DNA of 64,000 bases from a gamma proteobacterium L18 (GCA_000497835.1 KI547171.1:284895-348894); one strand, 5' to 3'; positions 9,605-17,663 are shown, counted from the first letter of the stretch. Made by a program: numbers and translations. The notes: generated by a model not told the origin, from the sequence alone.

Positions 9605-11838
9605 GACTTGTCCAGAGTGGGTTCGAGTGCCAGCGCAGGGGCGGTGCGGGTGCGGGTGAGGGCGGGCTTGCTGCTGACCAAAGCCTTGAGCAACGCGGCC
9701 AGGCCCAACAGGCCGATGCCGGTGACTTCGCGCAGGGCCGACAGCGGCGTGTCGAGCTTGCCGGCGCCCCAGCTGGCGGCCCAGGTGTCGGCGCGCGAGA
9801 AGGTCATGCGCACCAGGTCGCTTTGCTGGCGCAGGGTCAGCGGGTCGAAGCGCACGCCCACGTACTGCTCGCGGCTGAAGGCCACGGTGGTGTCGAAATC
9901 CGCTTCGGTGCTGCGCGTCGATGAGTTGCGGAACAGCGTCACCCGCAAGCGCTCGCCGGCCTGGGCACTGGTGCCCACCGGCAACTTGAAGCCCAGGCCG
10001 TGTTGCGAGAAGTCCTGGGTGGTGCAGATGACGCGGGTGCCGTCCGGCCATTGCACGCGCACCGGCAACTCGGCGCGTACCCGGGGTTCGGCGCGTACCT
10101 GACGGGTTTCACTGGCCACCGCCACGGCGGCGCTGATGATGATCAGGTTGTACAGGGTCCAGGTGCCGTTGATGATCACCGTGATGGCGGTGTCCGGCGC
10201 GCCCCACACCAACTGATGCACCGCAAAGCCCAGGCCCACCAGGTTGAGCACCAGCAGCACGATGTACGGCCGTGCCAGTTTCCAGGCGAAATATTCCTCG
10301 GCGATGATGCCGCCCTTGTCGGTCACGTTGAAGCCGCCGAAGGAGGGTTTGACCAGCGCCATCAGCACTGGCGGCATGATGTACCAGGCCAGCACGGTCT
10401 CGTACACCTCGTTCCAGAACGAGTGGCGGAAGCGCCCCTGGATTTTCGAGTTGGTGAGGTTGGAGTGGAACAGGTGCGGCAGGGCGTAGGCGGTGATCAT
10501 CAGCGCCGAGGCGTGGAAAATCTGCGCGCCGAAGATCAGGTACGCCAGGGGCGCGGTGAGAAACACCAAACGCGGCAGGCCATAGAAGAAGTGCAGCATG
10601 GCGTTGGCGTAGCACACCCGCTGGCCCAGCTTGAGACCCTTGCCCATCAGCGGGTTGTCGAGACGGAAGATCTGCGCCATGCCGCGTGCCCAGCGGATGC
10701 GCTGGCTGATGTGCCGCGACAGGCTTTCGGTGGCCAGGCCCGCGGCCTGGGGGATGGCCAGGTAGGCGGTGTTGTAGCCGGCGCGGTTGAGCTTGAGCGC
10801 GGTGTGGGCGTCTTCGGTGACGGTTTCCACGGCCACGCCGCCCACTTCTTCCAGGGGCTTGCGGCGCAGGATGGCGCACGAGCCGCAGAAGAAGGTGGCG
10901 TTCCACAGGTCGTTGCCGTCCTGCACCAGGCCGTAGAACAGCTCGCCCTCGTTGGGCACGGCGCGGAAGGTGTTGAGGTTTTTCTCGAACGGGTCGGGCG
11001 AGAAGAAGAAGTGCGGCGTCTGCAGCATCGCCAGCTGCTCATCCTTGAGGAACCAGCCCATGCCGATCTGCAGGAAGGAGCGCGTGGGCACGTGGTCGGC
11101 GTCGAACATGGCGATGTATTCGCCATCGGTGATTTTCAGCGCCGCGTTGAGGTTGCCGGCCTTGGCGTGGTCGTTGTTGTCGCGGGTGATGTAGTTGACG
11201 CCGATGGCCTGGCAGAAGCGCTTGAAGTCGTCGCGACGGCCGTCGTCCAGCACGTGGATGCGCAGCTTGTCCTTGGGCCAGTCCATCGCCTGGGCGGCGA
11301 AGATGCTCAGTTTGACGATGTTCAAAGCTTCGTTGTAGGTGGGGATGAACACGTCCACCGTCGGCCATTCACTGGGGTCGCCGGCCAGCAGCACGGGTTG
11401 TCGGCGCAGCGGCCAGGCGGTTTGTACGTAGCCGAACAACAGCACCACCAGGGCGTAGATTTCCGCCGCCATCAGGCCATAACCGAACACGGTGTCCAGC
11501 CAGCCTTCAAAGCCCAGGGTGTCGGTGAGGCGCCAGTAGGTGTAGCGCAACGACGCCACCAGCGACAGCATGATCAACCCCAGCACCGGCAGACGCCCCG
11601 GCAGGCGCTTGATGAACAGCGCCGAGAAGAAACACAGGGCGGCAAACAGGCACTGGGTGTACAGGTCCAGCGGCGCGCTGACGATGCTGACCAGCAGCAG
11701 GGCGGCGATGGCCGTGCTGCCCAGAATCAGGCTCCAGCGGGCGATACCGCGCAACTGATGAAAGCGCGTCAGCCAAGCGTTCAGGCGCACTTCGGCGCGC
11801 CCCGTGACGCGGGGCGTGGGGGTCGTGTTGTCAGTCAT
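9601..11838 (-). CDS. wssB: Cellulose synthase catalytic subunit WssB (BcsA, GT2 plus PilZ)
   Basis: Inner-membrane processive GT2 synthase (745 aa) making beta-1,4-glucan from UDP-glucose, activated by c-di-GMP. Membrane helices occupy roughly residues 35-145. The GT domain shows FIPTYNE (164-170), DDG (198-200), the metal-binding DAD (246-248), the catalytic TED (341-343) and the acceptor-site QRIRW (379-383). More membrane helices follow. The C-terminus carries a PilZ domain with an Arg-rich start (VRAEPRVRAE) and the DFSQHGLG motif that binds c-di-GMP. An in-frame ATG at 11880 would overlap wssA; 11838, five bases after the wssA stop, gives the usual N-terminus. All residues needed for activity are present. 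Confidence 0.97.
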   Translation of the reverse strand: MTDNTTPTPRVTGRAEVRLNAWLTRFHQLRGIARWSLILGSTAIAALLLVSIVSAPLDLYTQCLFAALCFFSALFIKRLPGRLPVLGLIMLSLVASLRYTYWRLTDTLGFEGWLDTVFGYGLMAAEIYALVVLLFGYVQTAWPLRRQPVLLAGDPSEWPTVDVFIPTYNEALNIVKLSIFAAQAMDWPKDKLRIHVLDDGRRDDFKRFCQAIGVNYITRDNNDHAKAGNLNAALKITDGEYIAMFDADHVPTRSFLQIGMGWFLKDEQLAMLQTPHFFFSPDPFEKNLNTFRAVPNEGELFYGLVQDGNDLWNATFFCGSCAILRRKPLEEVGGVAVETVTEDAHTALKLNRAGYNTAYLAIPQAAGLATESLSRHISQRIRWARGMAQIFRLDNPLMGKGLKLGQRVCYANAMLHFFYGLPRLVFLTAPLAYLIFGAQIFHASALMITAYALPHLFHSNLTNSKIQGRFRHSFWNEVYETVLAWYIMPPVLMALVKPSFGGFNVTDKGGIIAEEYFAWKLARPYIVLLVLNLVGLGFAVHQLVWGAPDTAITVIINGTWTLYNLIIISAAVAVASETRQVRAEPRVRAELPVRVQWPDGTRVICTTQDFSQHGLGFKLPVGTSAQAGERLRVTLFRNSSTRSTEADFDTTVAFSREQYVGVRFDPLTLRQQSDLVRMTFSRADTWAASWGAGKLDTPLSALREVTGIGLLGLAALLKALVSSKPALTRTRTAPALALEPTLDKS

Positions 11839-11843
11839 GGCAT

Positions 11844-12899
11844 TCAGGACTCTTGCGTGCCTAGCGTCAGCAGGTGGCACAGCGATTCAATGAGGTCGAG
11901 GGTATCCTGGCAGCCTCGGGTGCTTGGGGTGTGCGCCAGCGGATTGCGGTCGTACGCCAATGACTCGCCCAGGAAGTGGTCCTGATGGATCACCCCCAGC
12001 AGCGGCAGGCTTGTTCTTGTTTTCAGTACAGCGAACATGTCGAGGCTGAATTGCCGGGAGGTATCCAACTGGTTGACCACAACGCCGCACTGCACGGCAT
12101 CGGGGCGTTGGCGGTAGGGCGCGAGCAAACGGTCCATCTGGTCAAGGGCGGCGTAGGCGGCCGCGTCGGCGTGGGTGACGACCACTGCCACGTCAGCGAT
12201 TTCCAGCGCCTGGGCCAGGTACACCGAGGCCCCGGGTGGGGTGTCGATGATCACCGTGTCGTGCTCGCTCAGGTCCAGGGCGGCCAGCTGGCGGCCCAGC
12301 CACAGCGGATCCTCCGCCAGCTGTTGTTCGAAGGCCAGGCGCTGCGGCTCGCTGGCCGCGCCAAAGGCCAGGCACTGGCTGCCGCCGTAGCCCTCGCGCA
12401 GCAATTGGCGCGGGTCGCGGTCGTGCGGGTAGGCCTGGGCCAGGCCGGGCCATTGCTCGCCGCCGCCCAGGTGCAGGCACAGGGCATTCTGGGGGGACAG
12501 GTCCACGGCCAGGGTGGTGCCGCCCATGCGCTTCAGGGCGCTGCCCAGGGCACCGGCCAGGGTGCTTTTGCCCACGCCGCCCTGGGTTGAGACCAGCGCG
12601 ATCACCTTCGCCTTGAGCGCGGCACGGCCGGCATCCAGGGTGTGGCTGTCTTGGGCTTCGCGTTCGCGCTGCTGTTCCAGTTCGCGCAACAGGCGGCTCA
12701 GAGGGCGGCTGTCGTTGGGCTCAGTGGTTGCGAGGGCTTCGGCAGCCGGGGCGGGTACGTTTGCGCTGGCGCTCACGGGGCGGTGCGCTACAACGGCCAC
12801 GTCCTCGTTGTAGTCGTACTGCGGCTCTATTTCCTGATAAGCGCCCACACTTGCGCCGAGTCTGTTGAACAGGTTCGCAATATCATCAGAACGGTGCAT
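11844..12899 (-). CDS. wssA: MinD/BcsQ-like ATPase WssA with a BcsR/BcsP-like N-terminus
   Basis: First gene of the cellulose operon, 351 aa. The C-terminal two thirds is a ParA/MinD-type P-loop ATPase, like BcsQ, which places or assembles the synthase at the membrane. The Walker A-type loop is TQGGVGKSTLAG, followed by LAVDLSPQ; the signature Lys of the deviant motif (KGG) is Gln here. The first 35 residues (DDIANLFNRLGASVGAYQEI) resemble the short BcsR/BcsP regulatory module, so the gene looks like a BcsR/P-BcsQ fusion. A linker of low complexity joins the two. The ATG at 12899 is chosen because it begins this module; the frame is open to 12962 with no family sequence. Confidence 0.88.
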   Translation of the reverse strand: MHRSDDIANLFNRLGASVGAYQEIEPQYDYNEDVAVVAHRPVSASANVPAPAAEALATTEPNDSRPLSRLLRELEQQREREAQDSHTLDAGRAALKAKVIALVSTQGGVGKSTLAGALGSALKRMGGTTLAVDLSPQNALCLHLGGGEQWPGLAQAYPHDRDPRQLLREGYGGSQCLAFGAASEPQRLAFEQQLAEDPLWLGRQLAALDLSEHDTVIIDTPPGASVYLAQALEIADVAVVVTHADAAAYAALDQMDRLLAPYRQRPDAVQCGVVVNQLDTSRQFSLDMFAVLKTRTSLPLLGVIHQDHFLGESLAYDRNPLAHTPSTRGCQDTLDLIESLCHLLTLGTQES

Positions 12900-13035
12900 T
12901 GGAGGCATCCCTGTGTATGGATAGGTACAACTCAAAAACAATTGCGTACAAAAATTAAGCATAAAAAAAGAGTCAACAAACTTGCGTCAGGACATCGACG
13001 GAAGTTGGTGGACTCGAATTCGTCTAGATCATGGC

Positions 13036-13110
13036 AATATGGCATCGTCAATGTTTTGCTGTCAAACGCATTTGTTGAGAAAAATTCTGTGGCGCTGTCA
13101 ACAAATTGAC
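13036..13110 (-). promoter_or_regulatory. Putative wss promoter with FleQ-type box
   Basis: GTCAACAAATTGAC at 13097-13110 differs at one position from the FleQ box as I know it (GTCAATAAATTGAC). Downstream on the minus strand are a -35-like TTGACA (13060-13065 on the plus strand as TGTCAA) and, 18 bases on, a -10-like CATATT (13036-13041). That would start a leader of about 130 bases before wssA. Weaker GTCAA-containing sites lie at 12972 and 13051. FleQ is a known c-di-GMP-responsive regulator of exopolysaccharide genes in pseudomonads; its use here is inferred. Confidence 0.5.
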
Positions 13111-13798
13111 TTATTTGGCGTAAGGCCTTGATCTAGAGCGGTTTCTAGTCATGGGCAGGTGTCGAGAAAAAAGGCTGCGGGCTGGACCGTTGGGCGATCT
13201 AGTGTCGTCTGTGGTTTTTTTAGCCGGGGCGCAGGAGTAACGACGAGCACTTTCGAGGTGTTCGCGTTAGTTGTTTGACGTCAGAAAAAGATCATGTTGT
13301 GTGGCATTAACGGCGAGAATGATTGCAGAGTTAGTGGGTAATCACCATGGTAGTTGGTGTGGGTATTGGTACTTGCTTGTCACCTGTTTTGGGGACAGCA
13401 CCTTGCTTGCTATTTGCTGTCATCGTTCGGGCTACAGGTGCCGGGGTGAACCCGACGCAGCCTTCGGCAGCTTCACCATCCTGTGGGAGATTCTATGGTT
13501 GTGGGCAACCTGCACCGGCCTCTCGCGAGCAAGCTTTGCTCCCACAGCGGTGAGCCAGCAATCGATGTAAGGCTTTACACGGTGGGAGCAAAGCTTGCTC
13601 GCGATAGCATCGACGCCATTGTCCAGAAAACCGCGTCGCCTGCATCCCGGCCAAGGCCGGCTCCTACCCCGCACGGCGTTGCATCATTCCTGTAGCAACG
13701 GCCGCCAGGTCGCGTCACGGGCGCCGCGCAATGCCTGGTGCACCGTGGGGCACATGACGCAGCCTTCGGCAGCTGCTACAGAGGCACGGCGATACGTA
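13111..13798. other. Gene-free stretch with repeat elements
   Basis: I see no convincing gene here. The first 400 bases are AT-richer than the neighbours, and the short frames in it run into repeats. From about 13500 there are REP-type elements: a pair at 13523-13604, a single CGGCCAAGGCCGGCTCCTAC copy near 13646, and a GCAGCCTTCGGCAGCTGCTAC copy at 13760-13780, the last a motif seen again at 16870, 20480 and 20670. Confidence 0.6.
13523..13604. repeat. REP-type inverted pair
   Basis: Two inverted copies of CGCGAGCAAGCTTTGCTCCCA separated by about 36 bases. The same pair recurs at 26487-26574. Typical of Pseudomonas REP doublets. Confidence 0.8.
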
Positions 13799-13813
13799 AT
13801 GAGCGCTGCTCAT
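13799..13813. promoter_or_regulatory. Candidate LysR operator upstream of the LysR gene
   Basis: ATGAGCGCTGCTCAT, with 6-base arms around 3 bases, lies 80 bases before the LysR-type gene. A near copy lies before the SDR gene at 14819-14833, which suggests that one regulator reads both. Confidence 0.5.
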
Positions 13814-13892
13814 CAGTTCGATTAGCTACGCTCAGTAATAAGCGCACCTGCCCCCCGGTAGAATCCTGCGTTTGTCCACGCCAGGAGCCCCC

Positions 13893-14807
13893 ATGCACAT
13901 CAGCCGCGCCAACCTGGCCGACTTTGTCTATTTTCTCGCCATTGCGCGGCACAACAGCTTCAGCCGCGCCGGGATCGAAGTGGGCATCAGTGCGTCGGCC
14001 CTGAGCCACGCCATGAAAGGGCTGGAGGCGCGCCTGGGCGTTCGGCTGCTTAACCGCACAACGCGCAGCGTGACCCTGACGGCCGCCGGCGAGGCGCTGC
14101 ACGGCATGATCGGTGCGCCTATCGAAGAAATCGGCCAGGCCATGGCCGCCCTAGAGCGCTTGCGCGATGAGCCCGGTGGCCGCATTCGCCTCAACCTGTT
14201 GGGCGATGCCGCCGAGCTGCTGCTGGGGCCGGTGCTACCGGTGTTCAATGATCGCTACCCAGAGGTGGAAGTGGACTTGACCGTCACCAACCGCATCGTC
14301 GATGTGATTGGCGGTGGCCATGATGCGGGCATTCGCTACGGCGGCACGGTGCCCGAAGACATGATTGCCCAGCGGCTTTCACCCGATATCCGCTGGGTAG
14401 TGGTGGGCGCTGCGGCTTATCTGCAGCGATTCGGTGTGCCTGCCCACCCCACGGACCTGGCCGCGCACCGCTGCCTGCGCATCCGCCTGGGCAACGACCG
14501 GATGTACGACTGGGAATTCGAGCAAGGCAGCCAGCAACTGGCAATCGCGGTGCCCGGCGCCATCACCATCGACGAAACCCGCACGGGCGTGGCCCTGGCC
14601 CGCAATGGGGCAGGGCTGATGTATGTGCCCGAGCCCGTCGTCGCCCCACTGGTCAAGGCCGGTGAGCTGGTGCGCGTGCTGGATGACTGGGCCAGCGTGG
14701 CGCCGGGATTCTACATGTACTACGCCAGCCACCGGCAGTTGCCGGTGGGGCTGCGCCTGCTGATTGACCTGATTCGCGAGTTGCAGCCGTTAGGTGCTAT
14801 TGCGTAG
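13893..14807 (+). CDS. LysR-family transcriptional regulator
   Basis: A 304-aa LTTR. The N-terminal winged HTH is clear: DFVYFLAIARHNSFSRAG, then SASALSHAMKGLEARLGVRL and LNRTTRSVTLTAAGEAL (residues 10-65). The C-terminal periplasmic-binding-like effector domain follows. A CAGGAG ribosome site six bases before the ATG at 13893 favours it over the TTG at 13872. The next gene on the same strand, 136 bases downstream, is an SDR oxidoreductase; both genes are preceded by the same ATGAG-N5-CTCAT palindrome, so this regulator probably controls itself and the SDR. It belongs to the subgroup with short effector domains common beside SDRs. The effector is unknown. Confidence 0.9.
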   Translation: MHISRANLADFVYFLAIARHNSFSRAGIEVGISASALSHAMKGLEARLGVRLLNRTTRSVTLTAAGEALHGMIGAPIEEIGQAMAALERLRDEPGGRIRLNLLGDAAELLLGPVLPVFNDRYPEVEVDLTVTNRIVDVIGGGHDAGIRYGGTVPEDMIAQRLSPDIRWVVVGAAAYLQRFGVPAHPTDLAAHRCLRIRLGNDRMYDWEFEQGSQQLAIAVPGAITIDETRTGVALARNGAGLMYVPEPVVAPLVKAGELVRVLDDWASVAPGFYMYYASHRQLPVGLRLLIDLIRELQPLGAIA

Positions 14808-14818
14808 CGGCTGCATTG

Positions 14819-14833
14819 ATGAGTGCGGCTCAT
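14819..14833. promoter_or_regulatory. Candidate LysR operator upstream of the SDR gene
   Basis: ATGAGTGCGGCTCAT, an ATGAG-N5-CTCAT palindrome matching the site at 13799-13813 in 13 of 15 bases. It sits 111 bases before the SDR start, a usual distance for an LTTR activation site. Confidence 0.5.
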
Positions 14834-14943
14834 CGCGACATCCTGATTTCACCCCGTACTCAAGCGCACAGGCGTTGCGTAGTGTGAGGCGCATTCACGG
14901 CAGCAGCCGCTGCCGGGCTTCAACTTGAGACGAGGTAGATAGC

Positions 14944-15708
14944 ATGGGTTTTGTCTTTGCAAACCAGGTGGCACTGGTGACGGGCGCTGCGTCCGGTATC
15001 GGTCTGGCAACCGCCAGGGCATTCGCCGAGGCAGGCGCTGCGGTGGCGCTGGCCGACGTTAACCGCGAAGCCGTTCACGCGGTGGCAGGGGAACTGAGTG
15101 CTGCGGGGCACAAGGTGATTCCCATCGGCTGCGACGTCAGCGACATCACACAGGTGCAAGCGATGGTGCGGCAAACCGTGGCCGAGTTCGGGCGCCTGGA
15201 TGCAGCCTTCAACAACGCCGGCATCCAGAACCTGCTGGCGGAAACCGCCGATGCCACCGCGGAGGACTATGACCGCGTCATGTCGGTGAATTTGCGCGGG
15301 ATGTGGGCGTGCATGAAGTTCCAGTTGCAGCACATGCGGGAGCAGGGCAGCGGCAGCATCGTCAATTGCTCATCGCTGGGCGGGCTGGTGGGCGGCGCCG
15401 AACGGGCCAACTACCATGCTGCCAAGCATGGCGTGATCGGCCTGACCAAGAGTGCGGCCCTGGAGTACGCGGCGCGCAATATCCGCGTGAACGCGGTATG
15501 CCCCGGGCTGATCTGGACGCCCATGGCCGAGCAGATGGTGGCGGCCGGGCAGGGCGAGGCGCTGGAAGGGATGGTGAAGAGCATTCCCATGGCCCGCCAT
15601 GGCCGGCCTGAGGAAATCGCCGATGCGGTGCTGTGGCTCAGCAGCCGCCGTGCCAGTTATGTGACCGGTCAGTCTATATCCGTGGATGGCGGTTTCATTA
15701 TGCGTTGA
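14944..15708 (+). CDS. SDR-family NAD(P)-dependent oxidoreductase
   Basis: A classical short-chain dehydrogenase of 254 aa. Cofactor motif TGAASGIG (about residues 14-21), an Asp after the second strand (ADVNRE) that suggests NAD preference, the NNAG structural motif (residues 90-93), and the Ser/Tyr-x-x-x-Lys catalytic set in NCSSLGG and YHAAKHG. The C-terminus SYVTGQSISVDGGF is the usual ending. The ATG at 14944 follows GAGGTAGATAGC, a fair ribosome site. It probably forms a regulatory unit with the preceding LysR gene. The substrate cannot be told from sequence; members of this type act on sugars, steroids or hydroxyacyl groups. Confidence 0.9.
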   Translation: MGFVFANQVALVTGAASGIGLATARAFAEAGAAVALADVNREAVHAVAGELSAAGHKVIPIGCDVSDITQVQAMVRQTVAEFGRLDAAFNNAGIQNLLAETADATAEDYDRVMSVNLRGMWACMKFQLQHMREQGSGSIVNCSSLGGLVGGAERANYHAAKHGVIGLTKSAALEYAARNIRVNAVCPGLIWTPMAEQMVAAGQGEALEGMVKSIPMARHGRPEEIADAVLWLSSRRASYVTGQSISVDGGFIMR

Positions 15709-15725
15709 GTGCTGCCCTGTACGTC

Positions 15726-15887
15726 TCAGCTTTCGGTGAAACTGGTCGCCTGAGTGTCGGCTTCGGACGCCATTTTTGCCCGGTCGGCTTTGCTGATGTA
15801 CTTGTCCTTGCTCTTGGGGGCGAGTTTGGCGCTGGCTTTCTTGGCGTTGGCCTTGAGCAGTTGGTTGATTTTCTTGCGGCGGTTCAT
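15726..15887 (-). CDS. Small basic protein, DUF2986 type
   Basis: A 53-aa lysine-rich protein: starts MNRRKKINQLLKANAKKA, continues LAPKSKDKYISKADRAKMA, and ends with an acidic tail before TGA. This layout matches the DUF2986 family, small proteins found in many Pseudomonas and other gammaproteobacteria and of unknown function. It is cytoplasmic by sequence (no signal or membrane helix) and could bind nucleic acid or ribosomes, but that is a guess from its charge. It stands alone, convergent with the SDR gene 18 bases away, with a REP-type pair about 95 bases upstream. Confidence 0.85.
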   Translation of the reverse strand: MNRRKKINQLLKANAKKASAKLAPKSKDKYISKADRAKMASEADTQATSFTES

Positions 15888-16217
15888 GGGGGACGGCTCG
15901 GTGTGTTGAGTGCGGGCATGATATCAGCTTGGGGGCTGGAACCCGATACCTGCCTCTGCACTGACCCGTATGCCTTGAAATCGCGTCGTCTGCATCGCGA
16001 CTAAAGTCGGCTCCTACGCCGTCCGTGGTAGGAGCCGGCCTTGGCCGCGATGCAGGCGACGCGGTCAAGGGGGGTAATCGTGTTCGGGCCGCGATGTTGC
16101 GTTTTGATACAGATCTGTAGGACCGCCTGTAGGACGATTCTGATTTGCTCCGGTAAGGTTGTGATCCCTGTGTGGCAGCCCTAATCTGCGCCGGTTGTTG
16201 AATCTTCAGCAGCCGGG
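15888..16217. other. Intergenic region with REP-type pair
   Basis: No gene seen. It holds the promoter side of the DUF2986 gene, an inverted REP-type pair (15982-16063), and about 150 bases of unassigned sequence leading into the folded leader at 16218. Confidence 0.6.
15982..16063. repeat. REP-type inverted pair
   Basis: Inverted copies of the CGGCTCCTAC / GTAGGAGCCG element with outer arms CGCGTCG...CGACGCG. It belongs to the same family as 17664-17740 and as the six-unit array at 49.7-50.3 kb. Confidence 0.8.
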
Positions 16218-16348
16218 TGTGGTAGCCCGAGGGAAATTACGCAACGTCGCTTGATGGTGGCGTGCGTAGGGCACGTTCGCGTGCGCCGGTCATTTCCCCG
16301 GTCTACCAACCTGCGCATTGCCACCGCCTTTTGTTTGGTAGCGAAGGG
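16218..16348 (+). ncRNA. Candidate structured 5' leader of the DUF3077-like gene
   Basis: Bases 16221-16237 (GGTAGCCCGAGGGAAAT) can pair with 16292-16307 (ATTTCCCCGGTCTACC), giving about 15 pairs broken by one mismatch and one bulge. Inside lies a tetraloop hairpin GCACG-TTCG-CGTGC (16271-16284) with GGC/GCC closing pairs. The 3' strand of the long stem extends to CTACCAA (16303-16309), which can instead pair with TTGGTAG (16335-16341) directly before the AAGGG ribosome site. Two exclusive folds next to a ribosome site is the layout of a riboswitch or leader attenuator. Pairing was done by eye; no family was recognised. Confidence 0.5.
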
Positions 16349-16355
16349 TTTCTCC

Positions 16356-16670
16356 ATGATGGAACAGGAAATGAATATGAATTTCGAACTACCGACTCAA
16401 CTGCCCACCACTGCCAGCACGCCCTTTGGCACTTGTGATTCCCTTGACCAGCCTTTCTACACCGTCCGCGAAGGCATACCGCTGGAAGATGCTCTGCTGC
16501 AAATTTCGCTGTTGCTAAAGTACGCCAACGAATCCGCCTACGAGTTGACTGATGGTGATCAGGTTCAGCGCGGGCTTGTGTGGTCGGCGTTGCATCAGAT
16601 GGAATCGGCAAAAGCGATCACGGATGCGCTGATCGATGGTCTTTCGATACGCAGACGGGCCCTGATTTAA
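16356..16670 (+). CDS. Small protein, DUF3077-like
   Basis: A 104-aa protein. The core FYTVREGIPLEDALLQISLLL (about residues 39-59) followed by a helix-rich segment and a C-terminal HQMESAKAITDALID resembles DUF3077 proteins, small helical proteins of unknown function common in Pseudomonas. There is no signal peptide or membrane segment. Start choice is uncertain: ATG 16356 has AAGGG 7 bases upstream, while ATG 16377 (MNFELPTQ) has AGGAA at a good distance. The gene has its own long leader with a strong predicted fold (16218-16348). Other than the leader nothing nearby points to its role. Confidence 0.7.
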   Translation: MMEQEMNMNFELPTQLPTTASTPFGTCDSLDQPFYTVREGIPLEDALLQISLLLKYANESAYELTDGDQVQRGLVWSALHQMESAKAITDALIDGLSIRRRALI

Positions 16671-16953
16671 CCCGCTGCCGAAAGCTACGCTGGCCGGTGT
16701 GAACCCTGAAGCTCTAGGGCGAGGCGCAGGGCCAGCGCAACCTGGCGGCAGCTACAGAGGCGGGGTACACACTGTGGGAGATTCTATGATGCTGGGCAAC
16801 CTGTAGCAGCGGCCGTCAGGTCGCGTCACAGGCGCCGCGCGCTTACTGACCCACCGCGTCGCCTGTGACGCAGCCTTCGGCAGCTGCTACAGAGGCGAGG
16901 CGTACACTGGGGGAGCAAAGCTTGCACCTCCACAAGTCATTTGCTGCTACAGA
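16671..16953. other. Repeat-rich intergenic sequence
   Basis: No gene seen. It contains fragments of the GCAGCCTTCGGCAGCTGCTAC repeat (near 16870), a partial GGGGAGCAAAGCTTGC copy near 16911, and other repeat debris, all out of coding context. Confidence 0.55.
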
Positions 16954-17085
16954 TCAAAACATCGTATTGCCATTGGCCGACTGCTCCGGCACCGCCTGGA
17001 TGACGTCCCAATGCTCGACGATCTTCCCGTCCCTGACCCGGAAGATGTTGACGATGGCTCGCCCGCGATCCGCCGATTGTTCTGG
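16954..17085 (-). pseudogene. 3' remnant of a SnoaL/NTF2-like gene
   Basis: On the minus strand the last 43 codons of a family gene survive, including RAIVNIFRVRDGKIVEHWDV, then IQAVPEQSANGNTMF and a stop. That ending is typical of small SnoaL/NTF2-like (ester-cyclase-type) proteins. Upstream the frame meets a stop at once and the sequence becomes unrelated, so about two thirds of the gene is gone. The gene is inactive; the flanking repeat debris suggests deletion by recombination. Confidence 0.65.
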
Positions 17086-17158
17086 TCATGGGCCCCTCCC
17101 AAGGTTTAGATTCCCGAGCGCCCGGCCAGGGCGTTCATTCAACCAAGAGCAAAGCACC

Positions 17159-17656
17159 ATGACGCACCCGCTTCAAATCCAAAGCGTGCAGCCAGCGGAC
17201 ATTCCCCAGGTACTGGATTTTGTAATGGCGGCGCGGGAGGTCATGTTCCCCAAGCTGCACGATGCGCCCATGCCGGTGGATCTGGCCGAGTTCGAGCGGG
17301 TGTATGTGGAGGGGGCGGGCTGTTTCCTGATAGCGCGTGATCAAGGGCGCATCGTCGGGGCGATCGGTTACTTGCCTTATGATCGCCGCTTCCCGGGCCT
17401 GGATTACCCAGGGCTGGAGGTGGTGGAGGTGGTGCGGCTGTTCGTATTGCCGGAATACCGCCGGGCCGGCCTGGCTCGCGCTTTGTACGCTGCCTTGCAG
17501 GGCGCGGCGCACGCGGTGGGTGTGCAGGTGATGTACCTGCATACCCACCCGTTTCTGGCGGGGGCGGTGGAGTTTTGGCAGCGGCAGGGGTTTGAAGTAG
17601 TGCGCGTCGACCCCGACCCGCAGTGGCAAACCACCCATATGCAGGTGCACCTATAG
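17159..17656 (+). CDS. GNAT-family N-acetyltransferase
   Basis: A 165-aa GNAT protein using acetyl-CoA to modify an unknown amine. The fold is visible: an N-terminal beta-alpha start (IQSVQPADIPQVLDFV), a central strand VVEVVRLFVLPEYRRAGLAR in which RRAGLA is the pyrophosphate-binding motif A, and a C-terminal EFWQRQGFEVV strand-helix. The ATG at 17159 begins the family's N-terminus; the frame is open 300 bases upstream through repeat DNA that is not coding. It is monocistronic, between the SnoaL-like relic and a REP-type pair. The substrate cannot be assigned. Confidence 0.88.
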   Translation: MTHPLQIQSVQPADIPQVLDFVMAAREVMFPKLHDAPMPVDLAEFERVYVEGAGCFLIARDQGRIVGAIGYLPYDRRFPGLDYPGLEVVEVVRLFVLPEYRRAGLARALYAALQGAAHAVGVQVMYLHTHPFLAGAVEFWQRQGFEVVRVDPDPQWQTTHMQVHL

Positions 17657-17663
17657 ACCGGTG

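Noticed and set aside
13271..13570. Small ORFs in the gap upstream of the LysR gene
   Set aside because: They run into the REP pair, have unusual composition (Cys/Trp-rich) and no ribosome site.
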